DNA of 64,000 nt from Actinomadura rudentiformis (GTDB lineage Bacteria > Actinomycetota > Actinomycetes > Streptosporangiales > Streptosporangiaceae). Location of the stretch: positions 372,001 to 436,000 of the forward strand of contig NZ_WBMT01000001.1 of assembly GCF_008923185.1 (NCBI RefSeq), in the 5' to 3' direction. Of this stretch, positions 56,936 through 64,000 are shown piece by piece. The notes below the pieces were generated by a model. It did not search any database, was not told the DNA's origin, and saw only the letters and a program-made list of their open reading frames with translations. The position numbers and the translations under genes were made by a program. Position 1 is the first letter of the stretch, and the number at the start of each line of letters is the position of its first letter.

Positions 56936-58116
56936 AACGAGACCTCGCCGCGACCGCTGCCACACTTCTCGCCACGACCCTTCTCAGCCCGACCCCGACT
57001 GCCTCCGCCGCGCCGTCCTCGCCCCGGGCGCAGGCCGCTCCCTTCACCCACCCCGGGGTGCTGGTCAGCCGGAGCCAGCTCGACGTCATGCGCCAGCGCG
57101 CGCTGGCCGGGACGCAGCCGCAGAAGTCCGCCTACGACGCGATGCGCGCGAGCTCCTACGCGTCGCTGTCGTGGACGCCGAAGCCGCGGGCCGTCGTCGA
57201 GTGCGGCCCCTCGTCCAACCCCAACCTCGGATGCACGGACGAACGGGCGGACGGCATCGCCGCGTACACCCACGCGCTGATCTGGTACGTCACCCGCGAC
57301 GACCGGTACGCGCGGAAGGCCATCCAGATCATGGACGCCTGGTCGGCGGTGCTGACCGACCACACCGGGCACAACGCGCCGTTGCAGACAGGCTGGGCCG
57401 GCGCCTCGTTCGCCCGCGCCGGCGAGATCGTCAAGCACACCTACACCGGCGGCTGGGCGCAGGCGGGCCGTTTCGCCACCATGCTCCGGACCGTCCACTT
57501 GCCCGAGGTGGTCAACGGCCGCGGCTGCACGAACGGCAACTGGGAGCTCATCATGATGGGCGCCGCGACCGGGATCGCGGTGTTCCTCGACGACCGGGCC
57601 TCGTTCGACAAGGCGGTCGGGATCTGGCGGGGCCGCGTCCCGGCGTACGTCTACCAGACCTCGGACGGCGCGACACCGAAGGCGCCGCCGAACTGCCCGA
57701 AGACCGGCTCCGCGCTCATCGCCTACTGGCAGGGCCAGTCGACGTTCGCCGACGGGCTCGCCCAGGAGACCTGCCGCGACTTCGGCCACACCGGCTGGGG
57801 TCTCGAAGCCGCCGCCCACGTCGCCGAGACCGCCTGGCACCAGGGCTTGAACCTCTACGGCGAGGTGCAGAAGCGCCTGACCGACGGCTTCTACTTCCAC
57901 ACCCGGTATGAGATGGGTACGGCGGTGCCGTCATGGCTGTGCGGCGGCTCGGTCAAGCCCGGCCTGGGCCCGACCACTGAGGTGCACTTTAACCACTACC
58001 GGAACCGCGCCGGGATCGAGATGGCGACCACCCAGCGCTACACCGAAAGCAAGCGGCCCGCAGGTGCCAACTACTTCCTGGCTTGGGAGACCCTCACCCA
58101 CGCGAACAACCCCTGA
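56932..58116 (+). CDS. Secreted alginate-lyase family protein
   Basis: The protein has 394 residues, with ATG 56932 overlapping the GH3 stop (ATGA). A Sec signal ends near ASAAPS. The alpha/alpha-barrel of the alginate lyase family (PF05426-like) is shown by HPGVLVSRSQLDVMRQRA, NGNWELIMMGAATGIAVFL, ETCRDFGHTGWGLEAAAHVAE and YGEVQKRLTDGFYFH. Family members cut uronic-acid polymers by beta-elimination. Coupling to GH3 and the shared operators with the GH29-like gene suggest a common plant or algal polysaccharide substrate. Confidence 0.85.
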   Translation: MKRDLAATAATLLATTLLSPTPTASAAPSSPRAQAAPFTHPGVLVSRSQLDVMRQRALAGTQPQKSAYDAMRASSYASLSWTPKPRAVVECGPSSNPNLGCTDERADGIAAYTHALIWYVTRDDRYARKAIQIMDAWSAVLTDHTGHNAPLQTGWAGASFARAGEIVKHTYTGGWAQAGRFATMLRTVHLPEVVNGRGCTNGNWELIMMGAATGIAVFLDDRASFDKAVGIWRGRVPAYVYQTSDGATPKAPPNCPKTGSALIAYWQGQSTFADGLAQETCRDFGHTGWGLEAAAHVAETAWHQGLNLYGEVQKRLTDGFYFHTRYEMGTAVPSWLCGGSVKPGLGPTTEVHFNHYRNRAGIEMATTQRYTESKRPAGANYFLAWETLTHANNP

Positions 58117-58123
58117 CTCCGCC

Positions 58124-58168
58124 CCGAGGCCCCGAGGCCCCAAGGCCTTGACGGCCTCGGGGCCTCGG
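58124..58168. terminator. Bidirectional terminator between the lyase and the GH29-like gene
   Basis: Two perfect 16-base arms, CCGAGGCCCCGAGGCC (58124-58139) and GGCCTCGGGGCCTCGG (58153-58168), flank a 13-base loop. The genes on both sides are convergent. Confidence 0.85.
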
Positions 58169-58183
58169 CAGGCTCCTCTGAAC

Positions 58184-59989
58184 TCATCGGACGTAGTGGG
58201 TGCCCAGCCACAGCTCGTCGATGCCGAGCCTCTGGTAGAAGTTCGGGGCGTCGGGCTTGGCCCAGGTGTTGAGCACCTCCAGCTTCACGTAGCGGGCCCC
58301 GCGGATGTCGAGGTCGATGAAGCGGACGCCGCGGGCGCTTTCGAGCGTGCCGGTTCTAACCGGCTCGCCCCAGTCGACCCCGTTCTTACTCGCATACACC
58401 CGGTAGTCCTTGATACGGGCGGAGTCCTCGGGGCGGCCGAAGGTGTTGCGGTTGTAGGTGGGGGACCACTCGCGCTGGTTGACCGCCAGGTACCTCACCG
58501 GCAGCGGCGCATCGAGCTTGAGCGTGATCGAGACCGGCAGCGTCCGTCCGTTGTCCCACCAGGTCAGATAGTCGCCGTCGGTGAGGTTGGCGGCCGGGTA
58601 CCCCTCGAGCGAGGCGGAGGCCGACGGTATGACCCAGCCGTTCGGATAGAGGCCGTGGCGGCCGAAGGTGTCGACGCGGAAGACGGTGTCGTAGACGTCC
58701 CACGCGGTGACACCCCGGATGGTGAACGAGCCGCCGGACTGGGTGAACGCCATGCGGCGGCCGGTCCGGGCGTCGGTGACCCGCAGCACCTTGTAGCCGT
58801 TGTCGCGGATCGTGACGTGGTCGGTGGACGGCCGGGTCAGCACGTGAACGTAGTGCAGGTTCCGGTTCCTCTTGCTGATCGTGGTGACGCCGTGCGCGCC
58901 GTCGTTCCAGAAGCCGGGCTGGAGGCCGCCGTACATGTAGCCGCCGCCCTCGGTGCCGCGGATCGTGTGCATCACCTTCGGCAGGTAGCCGGCGACGAAG
59001 TCGTTGAACGCCTCCTGCTTGCTCGGGAACCGGCCGTTGACCATGGCCGTCTCGGCCATCAGCGACTTCACCGAGGAGCCCGCGTTGGTGAAGATCCGGC
59101 CCATGGTGACCGGGTGGTCCACGTCGGCGTCGGTGCCGTCGTACCACCAGGCGCCCCGGGTGGGCAGTTTCCATTCACCCTCGGTGAGCCGCGGCATGGG
59201 GGTCAGCACCGCCTGCGGATAGTCGTACGGCGGGGTCATGCCGACCTTCTGCTCATGGCTGACCATGTCCATGATCGGGGTGTCCTCGTTGTTGTTGCTC
59301 AACGTCCAGGTCGGGCGCTCAGCGCGGATGCGCTCGTAGAGGCCGTGCTCCTCCCAGTACTCGTTGTCGTTGTCGATCCAGAAGCCCGCCAGGTCCGGGT
59401 AGGCGCCCATCACCTCGACGAAGTTGTCATAACTGAACTCCCCGAAGCCCGGCCGGGTGTGCAGGTCGACCGGCTTGCCCTTGTAGGCCGAGTACGCCGC
59501 CGAGTCCATCCAGCTCTGGCCGTCGGGCAGTCCCTCCCAGTACCACTTGGGGTCGTCGGTCATGTAGAGGACGGTCTTCAGGCCCTTGCCCTTGGCGGCC
59601 GCGACGAGCTCGCCGAGGAAGTCGCGCTCGGTGCTGCACGTGCCGGGCACCTTCGACGGCCAGGCGCGGGCGTACCCGAGGCGGCTGTGGAACGAGGCCA
59701 GCACCAGATACTGCACGTTGAGCTTGCGCGCCTCGTTCACCCAGTAGTCGGCGGTCCAGCCGCCGTCGGTGACGGCCTTCTCCCAAGCGGCGCAGTCGGT
59801 GTAGCCGGGGGCGGTGCGCATTCCCCAGTGCAGGAACAGGCCGCCGAGGGACGCCCGCAGCCAGTGCTGGCGCGGATGGTAGAGCTCGGCGTGTGCGGCT
59901 GCCGGGGAGACCGCGCCGAGTGCGGTCAGGGCGAGGACGAGCGCGGAGACGAACGCGGCGAGCCGGCGTCGTCGATGTCCAGATGGCAT
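58184..59989 (-). CDS. Secreted GH29-like alpha-L-fucosidase with discoidin-type module
   Basis: The protein has 601 residues with a Sec signal ending near AAAHA. The GH29 barrel begins with GGLFLHWGM (about 49-57), and the nucleophile region is LAGFWIDNDNEYW (Asp206; usual GH29 has WxDG). A C-terminal F5/8-type (CBM32-like) module lies near 450-600 (SASASLEGYPAANLTDGD, ARYVKLEVLN). No acid/base residue could be assigned by eye. It is convergent with the GH3-lyase pair but has the same operator type upstream (60013-60091), so the three are probably induced together. Confidence 0.8.
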   Translation of the reverse strand: MPSGHRRRRLAAFVSALVLALTALGAVSPAAAHAELYHPRQHWLRASLGGLFLHWGMRTAPGYTDCAAWEKAVTDGGWTADYWVNEARKLNVQYLVLASFHSRLGYARAWPSKVPGTCSTERDFLGELVAAAKGKGLKTVLYMTDDPKWYWEGLPDGQSWMDSAAYSAYKGKPVDLHTRPGFGEFSYDNFVEVMGAYPDLAGFWIDNDNEYWEEHGLYERIRAERPTWTLSNNNEDTPIMDMVSHEQKVGMTPPYDYPQAVLTPMPRLTEGEWKLPTRGAWWYDGTDADVDHPVTMGRIFTNAGSSVKSLMAETAMVNGRFPSKQEAFNDFVAGYLPKVMHTIRGTEGGGYMYGGLQPGFWNDGAHGVTTISKRNRNLHYVHVLTRPSTDHVTIRDNGYKVLRVTDARTGRRMAFTQSGGSFTIRGVTAWDVYDTVFRVDTFGRHGLYPNGWVIPSASASLEGYPAANLTDGDYLTWWDNGRTLPVSITLKLDAPLPVRYLAVNQREWSPTYNRNTFGRPEDSARIKDYRVYASKNGVDWGEPVRTGTLESARGVRFIDLDIRGARYVKLEVLNTWAKPDAPNFYQRLGIDELWLGTHYVR

Positions 59990-60012
59990 GGGGCTCTCAC
60001 TCCCGATGCGAC

Positions 60013-60027
60013 ATACATCCTATGTAT
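60013..60027. promoter_or_regulatory. Glycosidase operator, copy 3
   Basis: ATACATCCTATGTAT is a perfect inverted repeat with 6-bp arms, 23 bases before the GH29-like start. It is the most symmetric copy of the shared pattern. Confidence 0.7.
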
Positions 60028-60076
60028 TTGTCGCTCGCGACGTTAAGCGTGGGGGGTTCGCCCGTCAATATGTCTT

Positions 60077-60091
60077 ATTCATCCGATGAGT
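60077..60091. promoter_or_regulatory. Glycosidase operator, copy 4
   Basis: ATTCATCCGATGAGT matches the shared pattern ATWCATCCKATGWAW except near the right end. It lies 87 bases before the GH29-like start, next to the end of the kinase gene. Confidence 0.55.
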
Positions 60092-60103
60092 CTGGCGAGC
60101 GCG

Positions 60104-61564
60104 TCAGAGCAGCGGGAGACGGATGGTGGTCGTGAAGCCCTCGCCCGGCGCGGTGTGCACCGTCGCCGTGCCGCCATGGGCTTCGGCCGCCGCCCGTACG
60201 ATCGCCATCCCCAGACCGCTGCCGCCGTGCCCGCCGCCGCCCGCGCGGAAGAATCGGTCGAACACGCGGTCGGCGTCGTCGGGATCCATGCCGGGACCGT
60301 CGTCAGCCACCTCCAGCAGCGCCCAGCCCGTACCCCGCCGCAGGACGACGTGCGCCCTGGTCTCCTCGGGGGTGTGGGCCCGCACGTTGGCCAGCAGGTT
60401 TCCGACGATCTGCGTCAGGACGGTCTCATCGCCCTCGATGGCCAGGCCGCCGTCGGGCACGTCCACCCGCACGGGCCGCGCGGGCTGCACGGCACGCAGG
60501 TCGGCCACGGCCTCGTGCACGAGGCGTGCCAGGTCGACACGCGCCGGGCGCAACTGCGGGGACTGGTCGAGCCGCGCGAGTGCGAGCAGGTCGTCGACGA
60601 GCCGGGCCATCCGGTCGGCCTCGGCGGTCATGCGGGCCATCGCGCGGTCGCGTTCCCGGCCGTGCAGCATGCCCTTGCCAGAAAGCTGGAGGTAGCCGCG
60701 GATCGCGGCGAGCGGGGTGCGGAGCTCGTGCGAGGCGTCGGCGACGAACCGGCGCAGCTGCCGATCGCTGCGCTCGCGCATCTCGAAGGCCGCCTCGATC
60801 TGGTGCAACATCGCGTTGAGCGCCCCGCGGAGCTCCTCCACCTCGGCGCTGGGCGGGCCGCGGTCGGCGACGCGGCGGGCCAGGTCTCCCTCGGCGATCG
60901 CCGACGCGGTGTGCACCATGTCGCCGAGGGGGCGCAGCCTGCGCCGGGACTCGACACGGGAGACCACGGCCAGGACCAGCAGCAGCGCGCCGCCCGCGAT
61001 CGCGTTCAGCAGCAACAGGCGCCGCACGGCGCGGTCCGCCGGCTCCAGTGAGAGGGCCAGGAGAACGTAGTTCCCGTCGGCCAGCCGCAGGGTGGTGACC
61101 CGGTACCGCGTGCCACGGCTCCGGACGGTCTCCGTGCCGCCGTCCGCCAGGGATTGGGGATCACCGGCCGCGCGGGCGAGGGCCTGCTGCCGCTTGTCCG
61201 GCGGCAGCGAACGGCGCAGTGGCAGCACCTCGCCGCCGCGTGCCAGCGGGATGAAGATCAGTTCCGAGGCGGCGCCCGGACTGGTCCTCCGTGACCCGGG
61301 CACGGCGTCCAACTCCGCGCCGAGATCAGCGAACCCCTGGATGCGTGCCAGGTCGACGTTCAAGCTCTGTACGGTGCTGCGGGCGTCGCTCAGGCTCTCG
61401 TCGGCCGCGCCCACCAGAAACCGGTCCAGCCCGTTCACTCCCGCCACGGAGAACAGCGCCAGGCCCAGCGCGAACAGCAGCACGTTGACGGTGGTGAGCT
61501 GTGCTCGCAGTGAGCGGGGACGCGACCGGCGCCGCCACCCCGGGCGCCATCCCCGGCGGCTCAT
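60104..61564 (-). CDS. Sensor histidine kinase (HAMP, HisKA, HATPase)
   Basis: The protein has 486 residues; ATG 61564 overlaps the response regulator stop (ATGA). Transmembrane helices lie near 24-46 and 183-203, with an extracellular sensor of about 135 residues between them. HAMP follows (about 205-258). HisKA carries SHELRTP with His279. The ATPase domain has the N box IVGNLLANVRAH, DDGPGMD and GGSGLGMAIV. The signal is unknown. An MMPL transporter next to the pair may be its target. Confidence 0.92.
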   Translation of the reverse strand: MSRRGWRPGWRRRSRPRSLRAQLTTVNVLLFALGLALFSVAGVNGLDRFLVGAADESLSDARSTVQSLNVDLARIQGFADLGAELDAVPGSRRTSPGAASELIFIPLARGGEVLPLRRSLPPDKRQQALARAAGDPQSLADGGTETVRSRGTRYRVTTLRLADGNYVLLALSLEPADRAVRRLLLLNAIAGGALLLVLAVVSRVESRRRLRPLGDMVHTASAIAEGDLARRVADRGPPSAEVEELRGALNAMLHQIEAAFEMRERSDRQLRRFVADASHELRTPLAAIRGYLQLSGKGMLHGRERDRAMARMTAEADRMARLVDDLLALARLDQSPQLRPARVDLARLVHEAVADLRAVQPARPVRVDVPDGGLAIEGDETVLTQIVGNLLANVRAHTPEETRAHVVLRRGTGWALLEVADDGPGMDPDDADRVFDRFFRAGGGGHGGSGLGMAIVRAAAEAHGGTATVHTAPGEGFTTTIRLPLL

Positions 61565-62256
61565 TCCACCTCTCGCAGCCGGTAGCCCATCCCGCGCCGG
61601 GTCACGATCAGTGGTGGGCCCAGCGGGTCCAGCTTGCGGCGCAGATAGCCGATATAGGTCTCCACCACGGTCGACTCCCCGGCGAAGCCGAACTTCCAGA
61701 CCTCCCTGAGGATCTGCTCCTTGGTGACGACCCGGCCGGCGTTCACCATCAGGTAGCGCAGCAGCGCGTACTCGGTCGGCGTGAGCTCCACCGGTGTGCC
61801 CGCCCGCCGCACGGTGTAGCTCGCCTCGTCCATCTCCACGTCGCCGTGCCGCAGCACCACCGGCGGCGGGCTCTGCCGGCTCGCGCGCCGCAGCACCGCC
61901 CGTACCCGCGCCACCACCTCGTCGATGTTGAACGGCTTGGTGATGTAGTCGTCGCCGCCCAGTGCGAGACCGCCGACGATGTCGGCCGGCGAGTCCCGCG
62001 CGGTCAGGAAGACCACCGGCACGTCCTCGCGTTCGGCGCGGACCGCGCGGCACACCTGCAGGCCGTTGCCGTCCGGCAACATCACATCGAGCAGCAGCAG
62101 ATCGGGACGGTGCTTGCGGGCCAGCTCCACCGCCCGCGCCCCGCTCGCGGCGGGCAGCACCCGGAAGCCGTGGAACTCCAGCGTGATCCGGAGAATGTCG
62201 GCCAGGCTCGGCTCGTCCTCGACCACGAGCACGGTCGGTCCCGTCGGGCCTTCCAT
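61561..62256 (-). CDS. OmpR/PhoB family response regulator
   Basis: The protein has 231 residues. The receiver domain has the acidic pair ED (13-14), phospho-acceptor Asp57 (LLLLDVMLPDG) and the lysine of TKPF. The winged-helix output domain (about 135-228) includes LTPTEYALLRYLMVNAGRVV and STVVETYIGYLRRKLD. It is cotranscribed and translationally coupled with the kinase. Imperfect 11-base direct repeats at 62349-62370, between this gene and the divergent transporter gene, are a candidate binding site. Confidence 0.93.
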   Translation of the reverse strand: MEGPTGPTVLVVEDEPSLADILRITLEFHGFRVLPAASGARAVELARKHRPDLLLLDVMLPDGNGLQVCRAVRAEREDVPVVFLTARDSPADIVGGLALGGDDYITKPFNIDEVVARVRAVLRRASRQSPPPVVLRHGDVEMDEASYTVRRAGTPVELTPTEYALLRYLMVNAGRVVTKEQILREVWKFGFAGESTVVETYIGYLRRKLDPLGPPLIVTRRGMGYRLREVE

Positions 62257-62323
62257 CGCCCCCGCCCCCGTTCCTTGTCCGGATCATGATGCCGCCTCCA
62301 GTATCGGGCGGGCAGGGGCTCCG

Positions 62324-62338
62324 GGAGCTCTGAGCTCC
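62324..62338. promoter_or_regulatory. Perfect palindrome in the regulator/transporter divergent region
   Basis: GGAGCTCTGAGCTCC has perfect 7-bp arms around T, 68 bases before the regulator start and 118 before the transporter start. Confidence 0.4.
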
Positions 62339-62348
62339 TTCGGAGGAA

Positions 62349-62370
62349 GTTGAGAATCAGTTGTGAAAAG
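62349..62370 (+). promoter_or_regulatory. Candidate OmpR-type direct repeat upstream of the MMPL gene
   Basis: GTTGAGAATCA and GTTGTGAAAAG are adjacent 11-base units with 7 matching positions. Head-to-tail 11-base repeats are the usual binding form for OmpR/PhoB regulators. They lie 86 bases before the transporter start. Confidence 0.45.
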
Positions 62371-62455
62371 CCTTCCTGCCATGGCCGAGCGCGCGTGGCC
62401 CGTCGAAGCTGAGGCCGATTCCAGCCCCTTCCTCGACAACGACAGGAGCCTCACT

Positions 62456-64000
62456 GTGAGCCCCATGGCGCGCTGGTGTTTCCGGCATCGCCTCATCGTC
62501 CTGCTGCTCTGGGCGGCCGCGCTCGCCGGCGCGTTCCTCGCGAGCGGGTCGGCGGGCACGTCGTTCAGCAACGACTTCAAGCTGCCGGCCTCGGAGTCGG
62601 TCCGGGCCGCCGAGCTGATGCGGGCCGCCTTTCCCGAACAATCCGGCGACACCGACGTCGTCGTGTGGCGGGTCGACGGCGGCGGCACCGTGCGGGACGC
62701 GATCGTGCGCGACCGGATGCAGGCCGCCCTCGACCGGATCGCCACGCTTCCCGACGTCGGCCAGGTGGTGAGCCCCTACAAGCCCGAGGGCGCAGGGCAG
62801 ACGAGCTCCGACGGGCGCACCGCCTACGCGCAGGTCACCTTCACCCAGCCGGCCGACGACCTCGCGACGGACCGGATCAAGCGGGTGGTGGACACCGCCA
62901 GGTCCACGGCCACCGATGGGCTCCGGGTCGAGGTCGGAGGGCAGGCCGCCGGCCGCACCGACCAGCCACCGCCCCACCTGGCGGAGTTCGTCGGGCTGGT
63001 CGCCGCGGCGGTGGTGCTCTTCCTGGCGTTCGGATCGTTCCTGGCGATGCTGCTGCCGCTGGTCACCGCGGTGTTCGGCGTCGGGCTCGGGCTGATGGGG
63101 ATCGGGCTGCTCAGCCACGCGATGACCGTCCCGGACGCCGCCCTGCTGCTCGGCACCCTCATCGGGCTCGGGGTCGGCATCGACTACGCGCTCTTCATCG
63201 TCTCCCGGCATCGCGCCGGCCTGCACGAGGGGCTGTCGCCGGAGGAGGCCGCGGTCACCGCCGCCCGCACCTCGGGCAGGTCCGTGCTGTTCGCCGGGGG
63301 CATCGTGTGCATCGCGCTGCTCGGCATGCTCGCCCTCAACCTGCAGTTCCTGAACGGCATCGCGGTGGCCACCTCCCTCACCGTGCTGCTGGGCGTCGCC
63401 GCCGCGCTGACCCTGCTGCCCGCGCTGCTCGGCCTGCTGGGGACGCGGGTGTTGAGCCGGCGGGAACGCCGACGGCTCGACGCACCGGAGAGCATCGGCG
63501 AGAACGACGGCAGGGGCGTCACAGCGCGCTGGGCCGACGTCCTTCAACGCCGTCCCAGGATCGTTGCCGCCGCCGCACTGGTGCTGGTCACCGTGATATC
63601 GCTGCCCGCGTTCTCGCTGCGGCTCGGCACGAGCGACCAGGGCACGCTGCCGGAGTCCAACACCGCACGCCGCGCGTACGACATGCTGGCCGACGGGTTC
63701 GGGCCGGGTTTCAACGGACCGCTGCAGCTGGTGGTCCGCGGACGCGGCGGAGACATGCCGCCGGCCGCGCTGCGGCAGCTCGTGAACGACGTCCGTGAGA
63801 CGCGCGGCGTGGAGCAGGTCGTCGCGGTGCCCCTGGGTCAAGCGGCGGGCGGCACGGGACAGCGGATGGCGGTCGTTCAGGTGGTCCCCACCACCGCGCC
63901 ACAGGACGCCCAGACCTACGAGCTCATCGACCGGCTCCGTGCGGTACCCGCGGCGGACGCCGGCTCGCTGGAGGTGCTGGTGGGCGGCGGCACGGCCCTC
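62456..64000 (+). CDS. MMPL/RND family transporter, N-terminal part (runs off the window)
   Basis: The first 515 codons are present and the frame is open at base 64000. GTG 62456 has AGGAG 8 bases upstream; ATG 62465 is the alternative. Helix 1 (RLIVLLLWAAALAGAFL) is followed by a large extracytoplasmic loop (about 35-175). A block of helices follows, with GLGVGIDYALFIVSRHR (about 240-256), which holds the conserved aspartate-tyrosine pair of the proton relay in MMPL proteins. A second loop starts after the helix near 370-385. Family members export lipids or drugs. Divergence from the two-component system suggests that this regulates it. Confidence 0.9.
   Translation, partial: MSPMARWCFRHRLIVLLLWAAALAGAFLASGSAGTSFSNDFKLPASESVRAAELMRAAFPEQSGDTDVVVWRVDGGGTVRDAIVRDRMQAALDRIATLPDVGQVVSPYKPEGAGQTSSDGRTAYAQVTFTQPADDLATDRIKRVVDTARSTATDGLRVEVGGQAAGRTDQPPPHLAEFVGLVAAAVVLFLAFGSFLAMLLPLVTAVFGVGLGLMGIGLLSHAMTVPDAALLLGTLIGLGVGIDYALFIVSRHRAGLHEGLSPEEAAVTAARTSGRSVLFAGGIVCIALLGMLALNLQFLNGIAVATSLTVLLGVAAALTLLPALLGLLGTRVLSRRERRRLDAPESIGENDGRGVTARWADVLQRRPRIVAAAALVLVTVISLPAFSLRLGTSDQGTLPESNTARRAYDMLADGFGPGFNGPLQLVVRGRGGDMPPAALRQLVNDVRETRGVEQVVAVPLGQAAGGTGQRMAVVQVVPTTAPQDAQTYELIDRLRAVPAADAGSLEVLVGGGTAL

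Noticed and set aside
62357..63841. 494-codon minus-strand frame opposite the MMPL gene
   Set aside because: It is antisense to a clear RND/MMPL sequence, and its Gln/Glu/His-rich product is a codon-position shadow.
1..64000. CRISPR arrays, tRNA or rRNA genes, insertion sequences, phage genes
   Set aside because: I looked for spaced repeats, tRNA cloverleaf-like stems with the TTC loop, transposase or integrase motifs and terminal repeats, and saw none that hold up. A covariance-model scan could still find a tRNA that I missed.

Overview
The window is about 70% G+C with dense genes, frequent GTG/TTG starts and many 1-13 bp gene overlaps. It carries an SAV2177/DUF574-type methyltransferase, a CU044_5270-type membrane protein paired with an ECF sigma factor, a class I P450 system and an F420/FMN luciferase-like oxidoreductase. 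This points to a filamentous actinomycete, most likely Streptosporangiales (Nonomuraea/Actinomadura-like). That placement is inference; no rRNA, tRNA, CRISPR, insertion sequence or replication origin was seen.

Layout. (1) 0.4-13 kb is a metal and drug-efflux region: DUF305 and DUF6153 proteins, a CopZ-like chaperone, a CopC protein, a BlaI/M56 sensor pair, an ArsR regulator with a DHA3 exporter, and three DHA2-type exporters, two of them next to TetR repressors with clear palindromic operators. A decayed dihydrofolate-reductase-like gene follows a MarR gene at 12.4 kb. (2) 13-18 kb holds a TetR/phytanoyl-CoA-dioxygenase-like operon, a PNPOx-like protein, an ECF sigma factor with a probable membrane partner, and a methyltransferase. 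(3) 18-34 kb is a rhamnoside-utilisation locus read right to left: GH78 alpha-L-rhamnosidase, ABC binding protein, two permeases, a very large GH106-like hydrolase and a PhoD-type phosphatase, with a DeoR regulator. A second PhoD and a fucose/arabinose-isomerase-like protein follow on the other strand. (4) 34-35.4 kb is an SDR/TetR divergent pair. (5) 35.4-52 kb is the most interesting part. A Puu-like gamma-glutamylation set (APC permease, GS-like ligase, PuuC-type aldehyde dehydrogenase, PuuD-type hydrolase) is interleaved with a P450/[3Fe-4S] ferredoxin/reductase system and homoprotocatechuate-type meta-cleavage genes (LigB-class extradiol dioxygenase, HpcC-like dehydrogenase, FAH-family HpcE-like enzyme). 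An acetoacetate-decarboxylase-like enzyme, a MarR regulator and a second amidotransferase-like protein belong to the same block. Matching GTTTGGNNNCAAAY boxes occur in each divergent promoter region of this block, so it looks like one regulon. (6) 52-54 kb has an Fe/Mn superoxide dismutase, a secreted endonuclease/phosphatase-fold protein and a tiny acidic-tailed membrane protein. (7) 54.4-60 kb is a secreted polysaccharide-degradation set (GH3, alginate-lyase family, GH29 fucosidase-like) that shares a second repeated operator. (8) 60-64 kb is a two-component system next to an MMPL transporter that runs off the window.

How the parts work together. My reading of region 5 is that an amine, perhaps an aryl-alkyl amine, is imported and gamma-glutamylated. 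The P450 then oxidises it in place of the usual PuuB oxidase, PuuC oxidises the aldehyde and PuuD deglutamylates the product, and an aromatic product enters extradiol ring cleavage. The gene families and shared boxes are seen in the sequence; the substrate and the P450-for-PuuB exchange are inference.
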